NCBI RefSeq assembly: GCF_003533305.1
Contig: NZ_DOEH01000003.1
Coordinates: forward strand, 1-57,152
DNA length: 57,152 nucleotides
From: Providencia sp.
GTDB lineage: Bacteria; Pseudomonadota; Gammaproteobacteria; Enterobacterales; Enterobacteriaceae
Reading direction: 5' to 3'
Part shown: positions 20,040 through 31,399 of the stretch, in pieces
Position numbering within the stretch: the stretch's first letter is position 1
How the letters are laid out: the number at the start of each line of letters is the position of its first letter
The notes under the pieces: model-generated
The model's input: the letters and a program-made list of their open reading frames with translations, nothing else
Told to the model about the DNA's origin: nothing
Database searches by the model: none
Program-made: the position numbers and the translations under genes

Positions 20040-21416
20040 TTACTCAAACAAATTACTATGCAGTGTGCGAACAATTTCTTCAGCATCATCCCCTGGCACT
20101 AATAAGCAGATATTATGGCTACTTGCGCCGTAGCTTATCATGCGAATATTAAATGATTCTAAAGCTCCAAATATTTGTCGACCAAGTCCATTCACTTGTG
20201 AAAGTTCATTACCGATGATGGCAACTAACGCAAGATTCTCTTCAACTTCAACACGGCATAGTGCGGATAGTTCAGTCATTAAGGCATTGGTTAATAAGCT
20301 GCCGTTAGTGCCTGTTGAACCCGTCGTATCAAGCGTGAGTGCAATGCTGACTTCAGAAGTAGTGATGAGGTCAACTGAGATATTATGACGTAGTAAAATG
20401 GTGAAAATTTCAGCAAGAAAACCACGTGCATGGAGCATTTTAAGGCTATGCAGCGTAAGTAATGTTTGTTTACGACGTAATGCCAATGCTCTAAATTGTG
20501 GCGGGTTGGTAGTTTTATCACATACAATTGTTCCGCCATCTTCTGGTGCTTTGCTTGAGCCAACAAACACAGGTATACCTGCTCTTACGGCCGGTAGCAA
20601 TGTGGCTGGATGAAGAATTTTTGCCCCAAAAGTGGCCATTTCAGCTGCTTCATCAAAGGCAATTTCATCGATACGTTTTGCATTCGGTACGACACGAGGA
20701 TCTGTGGTATAGATTCCGGGTACGTCGGTCCATATGTCAACGCGAGAAAGGTCTAGGACTTCAGCAAGTAGTGCTGCCGTATAATCGCTACCGCCACGGC
20801 CGAGAGTGGTCGTTCTGCCTTTTTGGTCACGGCCAATAAAGCCTTGAGTGATCACTACTGCATCGGCTAAGCGAGGGTATAAATGTTGTTGAGCTAACGC
20901 TTTTAATTGGGAAAGCTCTGGTTCTGCGCGGCCAAAGTTTTCATCGGTTCTCATCACTTTACGGACATCAAACCATTGTGAGTTAGTATTTCTTTGGCGT
21001 AAAACCTCAACAAATAACAATGTTGACATCAACTCGCCATGGCTGACCATTTCATCTGTTAGGGCATCAGATGTGGCAAGTGAGGCGGAGTCGGCTAGAT
21101 GGGCAATATTTTCTAATAAGCGATTTACTTCTTCACGAATAATATCTGCGGTTTGTAGTTTATCAATGATCGCATATTGAATTTCTTTGATTTTTTGCAG
21201 TAGCTCGTTACGTTTATCTGCATCACAACCTTCAGCCAGTTCTATCAGTAAGTTGGTAATGCCTGCGGATGCAGACAGCACCACTACACGCACATTACGG
21301 TTGGATAGAACAATATCGGCACTTTTATTCATTGCGTCGAAATTTGCGACACTAGTTCCGCCAAATTTTGCGATAACAAACTGACTATTGTCTGGTGAAG
21401 GTACGGCAGTATTCAT
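20040..21416 (-). CDS. lysC: aspartokinase III, lysine-sensitive
   Basis: Phosphorylates aspartate, the first step toward lysine, threonine, methionine and diaminopimelate. It has 458 residues (E. coli LysC 449). The kinase motif KFGGTSVANFDAM is at about residues 13-25, and ITQGFIGRDQKGRTTTLGRGGSDYTA-type sequence around 190-215 forms the nucleotide and aspartate site. Two ACT domains follow from about 300. It is a stand-alone LysC-type enzyme without a homoserine dehydrogenase fusion. The ATG follows AAGGGA. The leader shows no lysine riboswitch that I can recognise. Confidence 0.95.
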   Translation of the reverse strand: MNTAVPSPDNSQFVIAKFGGTSVANFDAMNKSADIVLSNRNVRVVVLSASAGITNLLIELAEGCDADKRNELLQKIKEIQYAIIDKLQTADIIREEVNRLLENIAHLADSASLATSDALTDEMVSHGELMSTLLFVEVLRQRNTNSQWFDVRKVMRTDENFGRAEPELSQLKALAQQHLYPRLADAVVITQGFIGRDQKGRTTTLGRGGSDYTAALLAEVLDLSRVDIWTDVPGIYTTDPRVVPNAKRIDEIAFDEAAEMATFGAKILHPATLLPAVRAGIPVFVGSSKAPEDGGTIVCDKTTNPPQFRALALRRKQTLLTLHSLKMLHARGFLAEIFTILLRHNISVDLITTSEVSIALTLDTTGSTGTNGSLLTNALMTELSALCRVEVEENLALVAIIGNELSQVNGLGRQIFGALESFNIRMISYGASSHNICLLVPGDDAEEIVRTLHSNLFE

Positions 21417-21583
21417 GATTTCAATCCCTTTAGATAAACGTGTTCTTATGCTTTATATATTTAAAATGGCGCTTAGACTCTAAGTATAGAAATATCGGGT
21501 TCTATGGGCTCAGTCAATGAAGAATCGATGGAAATCAGTAATTCTAATGATAGGTAATTAATTATTTGTTTTCTCGATATACT

Positions 21584-21637
21584 CGTTATACCTCAAGTCA
21601 CATAGCTGTTGATGACTCTGAGCTTGAATTATTTAGG
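21584..21637. repeat. short intergenic palindromic repeat
   Basis: The segment begins CGTTATACCTCAAG and ends CTTGAATTATTTAGG. TCAAG and AGTCA (21593-21600) pair with TGACT (21613-21617) and CTTGA (21623-21627). Its two ends resemble those of the longer element at 47005-47117 (CGTCATACTTC ... GAATTATTTAGG), so both belong to one family of mobile-looking palindromic repeats common between genes in Enterobacterales. It lies in the 354-bp gap between lysC and pgi. Confidence 0.55.
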
Positions 21638-21677
21638 GTTAGATGTAATTAGGTCTGGCTAAATAGGCCATAATTGA

Positions 21678-23417
<1,740 letters not shown>

Positions 23418-23434
23418 TGGATTAGGTTTTTCGC

Positions 23435-23466
23435 TGAAACAGTCTGTTTAAACACAGGCTGTTTCA
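23435..23466 (+). terminator. stem-loop after pgi
   Basis: TGAAACAGTCTGT (23435-23447) pairs with ACAGGCTGTTTCA (23454-23466), 12 Watson-Crick pairs and one G-U. The tail is AT-rich without a strong T-run, so termination may be only partial. Confidence 0.6.
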
Positions 23467-23663
23467 ATATTAATGATTTATTTATATCTCTAACTCATTA
23501 TTAATTAATATTATATTAACTTGTTTTTTACAATTCGTGTTGAATATGTGACTTTTTATATAAATTGTTAGCTAACTTTAACCTTGCAGCAAAACAACGT
23601 GATATCCTACTTAATAAGAAATAAGATAACTAAACCATGTATTTTATGGTGGAAATTTAAGTA

Positions 23664-24185
23664 ATGGATGAAACGCTTTTTACCTCTCACCCGATTCATT
23701 GGTTGCCAGAGGATGATAAAGATAATGATAAATTAGTGCCAGCCAATACCCTTAATTGGTTATTAGAACTTGGCTCTATGACTCAACGATTTGAACAACA
23801 TAGCCGACAAGTCACTGTGATACCTTATTTAGAACGCTATGTGTCACCTGAAATGTTGAGTGCAGAAGAGGCCAAATGTTTACCGGCAAGTCAGCGTTAT
23901 TGGTTAAGAGAAGTGATCATGTATGGGGATAATATCCCATGGTTGTTAGGAAGAACGCTTATCCCAGAAGAAACACTCACCGATGATGACCAACAGTTAG
24001 TTGATATCGGCAGAGTACCATTAGGGCGTTATTTATTTAGTCGTGATAATCTCACTCGAGATTATATTCATATTGGCTCTAGTGCGAGTCGTTGGGTTCG
24101 TCGTTCCTTGCTAAGACTGTCAGATAAACCCTTATTATTAACAGAAATATTTTTACCTGAATCACCTGCATATATTATTAAATAA
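23664..24185 (+). CDS. ubiC: chorismate lyase
   Basis: Removes pyruvate from chorismate to give 4-hydroxybenzoate, the first committed step of ubiquinone synthesis. It has 173 residues (E. coli UbiC 165). Family features include [45 protein letters not shown] and [11 protein letters not shown]. The ATG follows GGTGGAAATTTAAGTA. The product is passed to UbiA, encoded 24 bp downstream in the same operon. Confidence 0.95.
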   Translation: MDETLFTSHPIHWLPEDDKDNDKLVPANTLNWLLELGSMTQRFEQHSRQVTVIPYLERYVSPEMLSAEEAKCLPASQRYWLREVIMYGDNIPWLLGRTLIPEETLTDDDQQLVDIGRVPLGRYLFSRDNLTRDYIHIGSSASRWVRRSLLRLSDKPLLLTEIFLPESPAYIIK

Positions 24186-24209
24186 TAAGTAAGAAAGGAG
24201 CACGACAAA

Positions 24210-25076
24210 GTGGAGGGAAGTATGACGCTAAGTAAATGGCATGCATACAGCCGTTTAATGCGTATTGATAGACCCATTGGCTCACTGTTATTACTGTGGC
24301 CGACGTATTGGGCACTATGGATTGCGGCTCAAAGTACACCTAGTTTGCATATCTTAATTGTTTTCACCGCAGGTGTATTTTTCATGCGCGCTGCTGGCTG
24401 TGTTATTAATGACTTTGCCGATCGCCATTTTGATGGGCATGTGGAAAGAACAAAACACAGGCCTTTACCGAGTGGTGATGTCACCGAAAAAGAAGCCAAA
24501 ATCATATTTGTGGGTCTAGTTGGCCTTTCGTTTTTACTGGTATTGACCTTAAACTCAATGACTATTTGGTTATCCATCGCGGGTCTTGCATTAGCGTGGG
24601 TATATCCTTTTGTTAAGCGTGTTAGTCATTTACCTCAGGTTGTTTTAGGTGCGGCATTTGGTTGGTCGATTCCAATGTCATTTTCTGCCGTCAGTGAATC
24701 GCTGCCTTTAGTTTGTTGGTTATTGTTTTTAGTTAATATTCTTTGGTCGGTTATTTATGACACCCAGTATGCGATGGTTGACCGTAACGATGATTTAAAA
24801 ATTGGTGTGAAATCGACGGCAATTTTATTTGGACGTTATGACAAGGTCATTATTGGTGGATTGCAGCTTTTAATGATTGGCTTATTGATTGTAATAGGCT
24901 CTTTAGCAAACTTAGGAACGGCTTATTATATATCATTAGTTTTTGTGTTAGCGCTGTTTATTTATCAGCAAAAATTAATGGTTAATCGTGAACGTGCTCC
25001 TTGTTTCAAAGCTTTTTTGAATAATAACTATGTCGGTCTTATTTTATTTATCGGTATTGTTGTGAGTTATTTCTAG
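24210..25076 (+). CDS. ubiA: 4-hydroxybenzoate octaprenyltransferase
   Basis: Inner-membrane prenyltransferase that attaches the isoprenoid tail to 4-hydroxybenzoate. It has 288 residues with seven to nine hydrophobic segments. The two Asp-rich motifs are present: [19 protein letters not shown] near 65-85 and [17 protein letters not shown] near 190-207. The start is the GTG at 24210, since AGGAG lies 9 bases before it and E. coli UbiA also starts GTG at the same place. An ATG four codons later is the alternative. Confidence 0.95.
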   Translation: MEGSMTLSKWHAYSRLMRIDRPIGSLLLLWPTYWALWIAAQSTPSLHILIVFTAGVFFMRAAGCVINDFADRHFDGHVERTKHRPLPSGDVTEKEAKIIFVGLVGLSFLLVLTLNSMTIWLSIAGLALAWVYPFVKRVSHLPQVVLGAAFGWSIPMSFSAVSESLPLVCWLLFLVNILWSVIYDTQYAMVDRNDDLKIGVKSTAILFGRYDKVIIGGLQLLMIGLLIVIGSLANLGTAYYISLVFVLALFIYQQKLMVNRERAPCFKAFLNNNYVGLILFIGIVVSYF

Positions 25077-25107
25077 CAGTATTAGGAAGATAATAAACGG
25101 ACAATAA

Positions 25108-25139
25108 AAAAGGGTAATGCCATGACGCATTACCCTTTT
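25108..25139. terminator. bidirectional terminator between ubiA and plsB
   Basis: AAAAGGGTAATGC (25108-25120) and GCATTACCCTTTT (25127-25139) form a perfect 13-bp stem with loop CATGAC. A/T flanks on both sides make it an efficient terminator for both convergent genes. Confidence 0.9.
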
Positions 25140-25181
25140 GCTATTCTAATTATCTAACAAGATAACAGACTAAAAATCACG

Positions 25182-27698
25182 TTATTCTTTTGGTTCAGGT
25201 TTCACTTCAGCTGTTTGTTCGGCAACTTTACTTTCAATAACGGGTATCTTTTTAGGTTCAGAAAGCTCATCTGTTTGGCCGACACTTTCAATCGTTAAAC
25301 GAATTTCTGGTGACATTAAACGGGCAATGACGGCGTAAAGTTTCTTCGCATTTGCTGTGAAAATGTCATTTTCATCGTTATCGATATAGCCTTGCTCTTT
25401 TAAGGTATCAACCAGTGTAGAAAATACTGCTTTATCAAAGAATTCAGGTGCATTGATACCATGAAGAACAGATAAACGTTGAGCCAAAATACGACTTTCT
25501 TTTTCCAAAGTGTTCCGGCTTATTTCTGGGCTAGCACTGAGTAGAGAAAGTGTAATTGCATAGCGTTGTAGTGTTTCACGGACACCTGCCGCTAACAATT
25601 GTAATGGTCGAATACGGCGTGGATTCAGTACTACCATATCGTCATCACGTAAGCCGATAAGTTTCTGATTACTTAGCTCATTAATCAAGGTATCCACGGT
25701 TTCTGCTAAAGACTCACTGTCATAACGCATAAACAGTTCAGTTTTAAGGAACGGGTATATTTGCCCTACCTGAAAATGGATATCTTGGCGACTAATGCGC
25801 TCATGGTGCAGAACGATACTGGTAATCAACGAAGGTAATACCAGTAGGTGATGGATATTGTTGCGGTAATATGTCATTAAGACGGCATTTTCACGAGGCA
25901 GGATAATAATATCCCCCATACTGTCTTTTTCGACTTCGAATTTATCCATTTGCAATGCATGTTCGAGCAACTGTTCCGCCGTTTTGTTCGGCGTAGTCGC
26001 GTCGGCAGTATAAGGCACATTGCGCAATAGTTGCAGATAGCACTCAACTTGTTCGATAAGTTGCTCACGGGTTAAAGAACGTTGGCGCGAAGCAAGCAAA
26101 GCGGTTGAACAAAGATTAATGGCATTCGCCGCGGCGGCATTGTTAATATTGACCATGATATTATCTGCCAGTGCGCCAACTGTTGGGTTTAGCCAAGATG
26201 GGCGTTGCGGTTCAATAGGGTCAATGGAATCACGCCAATTAGGTACGCGTTGAGTCAGGTATTGAGATAGAGAAATCGGCTGTCCAAAGTTGACATAACC
26301 TTGTCCTAAGTTGCGTAACTTACGCAAACCTCGAATCATCGAAAGGAAACCTTCTTTTTCTTTCTCTGCGCCCCGTAGCTCTTTTGCATAGGTACCGACT
26401 TCCATCACATGTTCATAGCCAATATAAATAGGCACAATAGTGATTGGACGTGAGTCTCCACGCAGCATTGCTTGTAATGTCATCGATAACGTACCTGTTT
26501 TAGGCGTTAATAAACGACCTGTACGTGAGCGACCTCCTTCAACGAAGTATTCTATTGAATAGCCCCGGGCAAATAATTCACTCAAATATTCACGAAATAT
26601 TGTTGAATAGAGTTTATTGCCTTTAAATGTGCGACGAATAAAAAAGGCACCTAGACGACGGAAAATAGGTCCTGCCGGCCAAAAGTTGAGGTTGATACCT
26701 GCCGCGATATGGGGTGGAACGAGCCCTTGGTGATAAAGCACATAGGAAAGCAGTAAATAGTCCATATGGCTACGATGGGATGGAACATAAACAATTTCAT
26801 GGCCATCTTGCGCAAGCTGGCGGACTCGTTCAGCGTGTTGAACGTTTATTCCTTGATAGAGTCGGTTCCAAGTCCAACTTAGGACTCTATCCGATAAGCG
26901 AACAGCTTCGTAAGAAAAATTTGCCGCTATCTCTTCCATCATATTAACCGCATTTTGTTGCGCTTTTTTGAGTGGAATTTTTTTACTGCGCGCTTCATCT
27001 TCAACCGCTTTTTCAATTGTTTTTGACGTGAGCAGTTTATTGAACAGTTCATGGCGTACAGGAAGCTTAGGTCCTACCGCGGCTAACCGTTGGCGTGAAT
27101 AGTGGATCCGAGCAACTCGCGCAAGTTTATTGGCAATAATGGTGTCGGTACCGTGGTCTTGCGCCATTTTTCCGATTGAGACAATCGGTGATAAACGAAC
27201 AAAACTATCGCGCCCGAGCCAAAGAATGGCAATGAATTTCTGGATACCATTGAGCAGCTTTAACGGCGGTGTTGGTGTATGACCTTCACGTCCTGGCGAG
27301 CGACCAAACATCACGGATGCAGGTAGCATCTGAATATCTAAATTTGGATTATTACGATGCAAATCTAAATAAGCATGGAATATTTTCACTGACTCTTTAC
27401 GTGGATCCGGAGAATAGTAACGAAAAACACGTGGGCCATCATCGATAAATACATAGGCAGGTAATTTAATACCATTGATGTCATTATCAATTAACGGGTC
27501 AGGTAGACCGATGGCTAAACATTGGTGACGTAGCGTTAGGAGGTCGGACTTAGAGTGGTATGGCAATACATAAAGCGTAGGCCTATTTGTATCCAATTGC
27601 AGCTCAGTAATTGGGTCCGATGGAATTAGTTTACTTTTTACCAATAATTTAAGTGGTAAATTCAACATGTTGTAATATATTTTACGCCATAGTGACAT
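25182..27698 (-). CDS. plsB: glycerol-3-phosphate 1-O-acyltransferase
   Basis: Acylates sn-glycerol 3-phosphate at position 1 in the inner membrane, starting phospholipid synthesis. It has 838 residues (E. coli 807). The excess is mostly a Glu/Lys/Pro-rich C-terminal tail after [10 protein letters not shown], with the low-complexity end AEVKPEPKE. The catalytic HX4D motif is in [14 protein letters not shown] near residue 305, followed by the typical [12 protein letters not shown] and [11 protein letters not shown] blocks. Divergent from dgkA as in E. coli. Confidence 0.96.
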   Translation of the reverse strand: MSLWRKIYYNMLNLPLKLLVKSKLIPSDPITELQLDTNRPTLYVLPYHSKSDLLTLRHQCLAIGLPDPLIDNDINGIKLPAYVFIDDGPRVFRYYSPDPRKESVKIFHAYLDLHRNNPNLDIQMLPASVMFGRSPGREGHTPTPPLKLLNGIQKFIAILWLGRDSFVRLSPIVSIGKMAQDHGTDTIIANKLARVARIHYSRQRLAAVGPKLPVRHELFNKLLTSKTIEKAVEDEARSKKIPLKKAQQNAVNMMEEIAANFSYEAVRLSDRVLSWTWNRLYQGINVQHAERVRQLAQDGHEIVYVPSHRSHMDYLLLSYVLYHQGLVPPHIAAGINLNFWPAGPIFRRLGAFFIRRTFKGNKLYSTIFREYLSELFARGYSIEYFVEGGRSRTGRLLTPKTGTLSMTLQAMLRGDSRPITIVPIYIGYEHVMEVGTYAKELRGAEKEKEGFLSMIRGLRKLRNLGQGYVNFGQPISLSQYLTQRVPNWRDSIDPIEPQRPSWLNPTVGALADNIMVNINNAAAANAINLCSTALLASRQRSLTREQLIEQVECYLQLLRNVPYTADATTPNKTAEQLLEHALQMDKFEVEKDSMGDIIILPRENAVLMTYYRNNIHHLLVLPSLITSIVLHHERISRQDIHFQVGQIYPFLKTELFMRYDSESLAETVDTLINELSNQKLIGLRDDDMVVLNPRRIRPLQLLAAGVRETLQRYAITLSLLSASPEISRNTLEKESRILAQRLSVLHGINAPEFFDKAVFSTLVDTLKEQGYIDNDENDIFTANAKKLYAVIARLMSPEIRLTIESVGQTDELSEPKKIPVIESKVAEQTAEVKPEPKE

Positions 27699-27824
27699 AA
27701 ATGATTATAGCCTCTTGTTAACAATGCTTCGCAATCATACCAGAAATCAACTGGCAAATCTGTTACTGAGAATTCACTTTGACCGCAAAAAACGATTATT
27801 GTTTGCAAATTTTAAGGAATAAAT

Positions 27825-28199
27825 ATGGCGAATCAAGATAAGGGTTTAACCCGAGTAATAAAAGCCGCGGGATACTCCCTTAAAGGTCTAAAAGCCGCAT
27901 GGATAAATGAAGCTGCTTTTCGGCAAGAATCGGTCGCAGCAATTATTGCGATTATTATCGCTTTTTATTTAGATATTAGCTATATAGATAGAATTTTATT
28001 GGTCAGTGTTGTTGTGTTAGTGGCAATTGTTGAGTTGATTAACAGCGCAATTGAGGCTGTGGTTGATCGTGTGGGGAGTGAATATCACGAACTCTCGGGT
28101 AGAGCAAAAGATATCGGTTCTGCGGCTGTTTTTATCAGTATTGGTTTAGCATTATTTGTTTGGGTAATTGTTTTATGGCAGCGTTATTTTACCATCTAG
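27825..28199 (+). CDS. dgkA: diacylglycerol kinase
   Basis: Small inner-membrane kinase that recycles diacylglycerol to phosphatidic acid. It has 124 residues (E. coli 122) and three transmembrane helices. The N-terminal amphipathic part contains WINEAAFRQE, and the signature VELINSAIEAVVDRVGSEYHELSGRAKDIGSA supplies the catalytic acidic residues. AAGGAATAAAT precedes the ATG. It lies between plsB (divergent) and lexA, the E. coli order. Confidence 0.95.
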   Translation: MANQDKGLTRVIKAAGYSLKGLKAAWINEAAFRQESVAAIIAIIIAFYLDISYIDRILLVSVVVLVAIVELINSAIEAVVDRVGSEYHELSGRAKDIGSAAVFISIGLALFVWVIVLWQRYFTI

Positions 28200-28287
28200 T
28201 CTTGAAAGGCCCTGAAACATAACAAAAGAACCTAAATAGATAGTAAATGCCTAAGTTCAGTGATTTAACTGTTTCAAATCTCAATTT

Positions 28288-28328
28288 ACCTGTATATACT
28301 CACAGTCTGACTGTATAAACAAACAGGG
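28288..28328 (+). promoter_or_regulatory. two LexA operators (SOS boxes)
   Basis: Two CTGT-N8-ACAG elements: CTGT-ATATACTC-ACAG at 28290-28305 and CTGT-ATAAACAA-ACAG at 28311-28326. They are spaced 21 bp centre to centre, as in the autoregulated lexA promoter of E. coli, and end 7 bp before the lexA ATG. Confidence 0.9.
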
Positions 28329-28335
28329 GAACGGA

Positions 28336-28953
28336 ATGAAAGCACTGACGGCTCGACAACAACAGGTTTATGACCTGGTGCGTGATCACATCGCGCAAAC
28401 AGGCATGCCACCTACACGTGCTGAAATAGCAGCAAGCCTAGGTTTTCGTTCACCTAATGCGGCAGAAGAGCACTTAAAAGCCTTAGCTCGTAAAGGTGTA
28501 ATCGAAATAGTTTCTGGTGCTTCCAGAGGTATTCGTTTGCTGATGGAAGAAGCTAATGATAACCCTGGCTTACCGTTAATAGGCCGAGTTGCAGCAGGTG
28601 AACCTTTGCTTGCAGAAGAACACATTGAAAGTCATTATCAGGTTGATCCTGAGTTATTCAAACCACATGCTGATTTTTTATTACGCGTCAGCGGCATGTC
28701 AATGAAAGATATTGGTATTATGGATGGCGACCTACTTGCAGTGCATAAAACACAAAACGTTCATAATGGTCAAATTGTGGTTGCACGTATTGAAGATGAA
28801 GTGACGGTAAAACGCTTTAAGCAGCAAGGTAACCGAGTTGAATTGCTGGCTGAAAACTCTGAGTTTTCACCTATTATTATCGATTTACGTCAGCAAAACT
28901 TTACTATTGAAGGCCTTGCTGTTGGGGTGATTCGTAATAGTGATTGGCATTAG
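28336..28953 (+). CDS. lexA: LexA repressor
   Basis: Repressor of the SOS regulon, self-cleaved when RecA filaments form. It has 205 residues (E. coli 202). A winged helix-turn-helix fills about 1-65, the cleavage site is Ala87-Gly88 in RVAAGEP, and the protease dyad is Ser122 (SGMSMKD) and Lys159 (VTVKRF). AGGGGAACGG precedes the ATG, and two SOS boxes give autoregulation. In E. coli dinF follows; here the next gene is zur, so dinF and yjbJ are absent. Confidence 0.97.
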   Translation: MKALTARQQQVYDLVRDHIAQTGMPPTRAEIAASLGFRSPNAAEEHLKALARKGVIEIVSGASRGIRLLMEEANDNPGLPLIGRVAAGEPLLAEEHIESHYQVDPELFKPHADFLLRVSGMSMKDIGIMDGDLLAVHKTQNVHNGQIVVARIEDEVTVKRFKQQGNRVELLAENSEFSPIIIDLRQQNFTIEGLAVGVIRNSDWH

Positions 28954-29170
28954 TAGACTGTATTCGTTTTGCTTTAAGTATCTGAATTTTGGCTGGCAGA
29001 TTTCACTCTGATGTTAGTTATTTCTTAGTGGCGTCTGCCCGCGTGCTTTTATTGCTTTAATATCTAGTTTACTAAAGTGAACAGTTGGCTAGATATTAAG
29101 TGAAATTTTTAAATCTCGAACTTAGTTTTTCAACAAGGGTTTTATAGCAATTATTTTATAATAACACTCT

Positions 29171-29216
29171 TATACCAATGCCGTTATAGGCGCGTTTTCT
29201 ATCGGTATATTTTTAT
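29171..29216 (+). terminator. possible terminator after lexA
   Basis: TATACC (29171-29176) pairs with GGTATA (29204-29209), with an inner GCC/GGC pairing (29180-29182, 29189-29191), and TTTTTAT follows. It lies between the convergent lexA and zur. The long loop makes it uncertain. Otherwise the 271-bp gap has no gene. Confidence 0.35.
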
Positions 29217-29224
29217 AACAGCAC

Positions 29225-29740
29225 TCACTTCTTCTTTATAATGGCTTGTTGTTCATGGTTATGCTCACAATGGTCATGGTCTTGACAAGCATTCACTTCA
29301 TAGCATTCATGACATAATCCATGGTTTTCTACTACGGTATGCCTTAGATGAAACTTATTCTCTCCTGCTAAATTAATAATCGCAACTTCAATTGTTGTGC
29401 AATCACTTTCAGTGACACTTCCACAGATATCACAAATCAGCATGACTGAAATATGACTAGGGTTGTCAACATGATGGCAAATAACGTAGCTATTTGTTGA
29501 TTCAATTTTATGAATAAAGCCTTGTTCCATTAAAAATTCAAGGCCACGGTAAACTGTAGGGGGTTTTGCTTGAGGTTCAACTTCACGTAATAGGTCTAAT
29601 AAGTCGTAGGCACTGATAGCCCCGTGCTGTTTCGCTATTAGGCGTAAAACGGTTTCTCGTTGTGGTGTCAATCTAACACCTCTTGACTGGCAAATTCTTT
29701 CAGCCATCACAAGCAACATTTCTTCGTTCATTTTTTTCAT
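29225..29740 (-). CDS. zur: zinc uptake regulator Zur (Fur family)
   Basis: Zinc-sensing repressor of zinc uptake genes. The frame extends upstream to a GTG at 29785 with no ribosome-binding site. The ATG at 29740 gives 171 residues, the same as E. coli Zur, and GGTTGGGA lies upstream. The winged helix is in the N-terminal half (GVRLTPQRETVLRLIA, PPTVYRGLEFL). Metal sites include CDICG near 103 and the Cys/His-rich tail (CHECYEVNACQ, then DHDHCEHNHE). Convergent with lexA. Confidence 0.93.
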   Translation of the reverse strand: MKKMNEEMLLVMAERICQSRGVRLTPQRETVLRLIAKQHGAISAYDLLDLLREVEPQAKPPTVYRGLEFLMEQGFIHKIESTNSYVICHHVDNPSHISVMLICDICGSVTESDCTTIEVAIINLAGENKFHLRHTVVENHGLCHECYEVNACQDHDHCEHNHEQQAIIKKK

Positions 29741-29922
29741 CTTACTTGTTCCCAACCTTGAAAAACTGAAACGTCTGTTACTCACAAGTTTACCATAGTT
29801 TTGTTAGTGATAGAGACTGAAAGCAACAAAGGGTACTCATGGTGAACGGTAAGTAATAATAAGTATATTTGAAAATAGAAAGAAATATAAAAAATAATAT
29901 AGGGTGGAGTTTATATTTTTTT

Positions 29923-29951
29923 ATTTATCTATTATTTATCTATTATTTATC
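29923..29951 (+). repeat. 11-bp tandem repeat
   Basis: ATTTATCTATT occurs twice in a row, followed by ATTTATC, giving about 2.6 units. The period is close to one helical turn. Its role is unknown; copy-number change could alter promoter spacing. Confidence 0.6.
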
Positions 29952-30536
29952 CGGGTGATACATGCGATAAACAATTCGCACCAAATATTTAACTTTTAAT
30001 AAACATTTGATAGAAATGTTATGTTACGTTTTGAACCAATTTCTAATTGAGACTTATCTGAGCAATTTTTATAAAACAAACTATAAGTATTCATTATACG
30101 ACTGTTTTTATCTATTGGTCTTGATGTTTGATTTTAATTGGAGTTTTAATTCAAGTTTTACTATCTATATAGATTTAAATATTGCTTTATTTTTTGTGTT
30201 TTTTTGAAATATTTTGAAATTTTTATAAATAAAAAAGAATGTTTTATATAAATTATTCTAAATAACTACTTTGATTTATGTATTTTATCATGTTTTTAGT
30301 TTGTAACTCTGGTCTGGCGTTTTTTGTTGAAACTTAAAGCTGTATAAACTCATTTCGTGTGTCTTTTTTGACAATAAATATCGAAGTTGTAGAATTGACA
30401 TCAGAAAATATCAAACGGTATATGTAAAAAACTCATTAAGTGTTCTATATCAATTTTCAATAATTATGAGAGAAACTTAATAATTATTATAAATGAGAAT
30501 GTTGGCTTTATGAGTTCTGGTCTTTTTAATAAAACG

Positions 30537-30560
30537 ATAAATAAGATGGATCTTATTTAT
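30537..30560. promoter_or_regulatory. perfect dyad upstream of the fimbrial operon
   Basis: ATAAATAAGAT (30537-30547), GG, then the exact reverse complement ATCTTATTTAT (30550-30560). An 11-bp perfect half site with a 2-bp centre is a strong operator candidate 149 bp before the major subunit gene. The regulator is unknown; the CadC/MarT-like protein encoded at 37700-38698 is an obvious candidate. Confidence 0.5.
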
Positions 30561-30708
30561 ATATACACCTCTAACCTGAGTGAAATTAACAAAGTCGGAT
30601 TGCTGGAATAATTTCAAGGTTAAATCGATTAAGTAAATGAACTTAATTATTTACCAATAAAAATCAGTAAAGAGGAAGCTTCTTCCTACTTATTTAAAGG
30701 TAACGTTT

Positions 30709-31302
30709 ATGAAACTGAATAAATTAGCATTAACTCTAGCTCTTGGTTTTGGTGTCGGTGTTTCTGGTGTTGCATTAGCAGAAGATCCAGTTGTACCTGC
30801 AACAGTTGAAAGTTCACAAGGTGAAGTTCGTTTTATTGGCTTTATTAATGATGTTCCATGCTCAATTGATGCCGATAACTTGAAACAAGTTGTTGATTTC
30901 GGTGAAATTGCTTTACATGAACTGACTTCTAACCAATTCCGTTCAGATAGCAAAAATTTTGATATCGTATTAAAAAATTGCTCAACTGAAACTTACAAAA
31001 ACGCGAAAATCACTTTCACAGGTTCTACTATTTCTGGTTTCACTGGCTTTACAGGTGATTTATTAGGCTTAGGTGGAAAAGTGAAAAATGCAGGTATCGT
31101 TATCACTAATGGTTCTGACAAAGTTGTTGAATTTGGTAAAGAATTCCCAGGAACTGGTACTGGTTATGCTTTAAACAATGGTGATGGCTCAGAAACAACT
31201 TTGCATTTCGCGGCTTATGTTAAAGGTAACGAAGCTGCAGATGCAAAAGCAACTACTGGTCGTTTTGACACTGTTGCTAACTTCAAAATCATCTACCAAT
31301 AA
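30709..31302 (+). CDS. major fimbrial subunit (pilin)
   Basis: A 197-residue secreted pilin of the chaperone-usher class. The signal peptide is at about 1-24 (ending GVALAE). The mature protein has the paired Cys of type 1-like pilins (VPCSID and KNCSTE) and ends with the beta-zipper motif VANFKIIYQ used for donor-strand exchange. AAAGGTAACG precedes the ATG. It is the first gene of the operon and is followed by a hairpin terminator, so it should be made in large excess over the downstream genes. It resembles MrpA-type subunits. Confidence 0.9.
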   Translation: MKLNKLALTLALGFGVGVSGVALAEDPVVPATVESSQGEVRFIGFINDVPCSIDADNLKQVVDFGEIALHELTSNQFRSDSKNFDIVLKNCSTETYKNAKITFTGSTISGFTGFTGDLLGLGGKVKNAGIVITNGSDKVVEFGKEFPGTGTGYALNNGDGSETTLHFAAYVKGNEAADAKATTGRFDTVANFKIIYQ

Positions 31303-31321
31303 GCTTAAGCTTATTTAGATT

Positions 31322-31367
31322 GAAACATGTGGCGTTATTTACGCCATATGTTTCTAGCTTATTTTTT
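31322..31367 (+). terminator. attenuating terminator between pilin and usher genes
   Basis: GAAACATGTGGCG (31322-31334) and CGCCATATGTTTC (31342-31354) form a 13-bp stem (one G-U), followed by a T-rich tract. Just upstream, AATAAGCTTAAGCTTATT (31298-31315) is a perfect 18-bp palindrome covering the pilin stop codon. Partial readthrough would set the pilin to usher ratio. Confidence 0.85.
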
Positions 31368-31399
31368 ATTTTGTTGTTTTTAATTGGCGGCATTATTTA

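Larger units (their letters stand above)
29741..30708. other. about 970-bp AT-rich regulatory region before the fimbrial operon
   Basis: No gene is supported. It holds an 11-bp tandem repeat (29923-29951), a perfect 24-bp dyad (30537-30560) and an inverted repeat, TAACCT-gag-TGAAATT (30572-30587) against AATTTCA-AGGTTA (30610-30622). The length and structure suit a heavily regulated fimbrial promoter. A 66-codon frame at 30007 has no ribosome-binding site and is not called. Confidence 0.5.

Noticed and set aside
20398..20839. Plus-strand open frames opposite lysC
   Set aside because: They overlap a full-length, well-conserved lysC on the other strand and have no ribosome-binding site or homology; they are frame shadows.
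30007..30207. 66-codon open frame in the fimbrial upstream region
   Set aside because: No ribosome-binding site, Phe/Tyr/Leu-rich composition typical of chance translation of AT-rich DNA, and no recognisable domain.
29786..30708. Invertible promoter element like that of mrp fimbriae
   Set aside because: No long inverted repeats at 200-300 bp spacing and no tyrosine recombinase gene next to the operon were found by eye.
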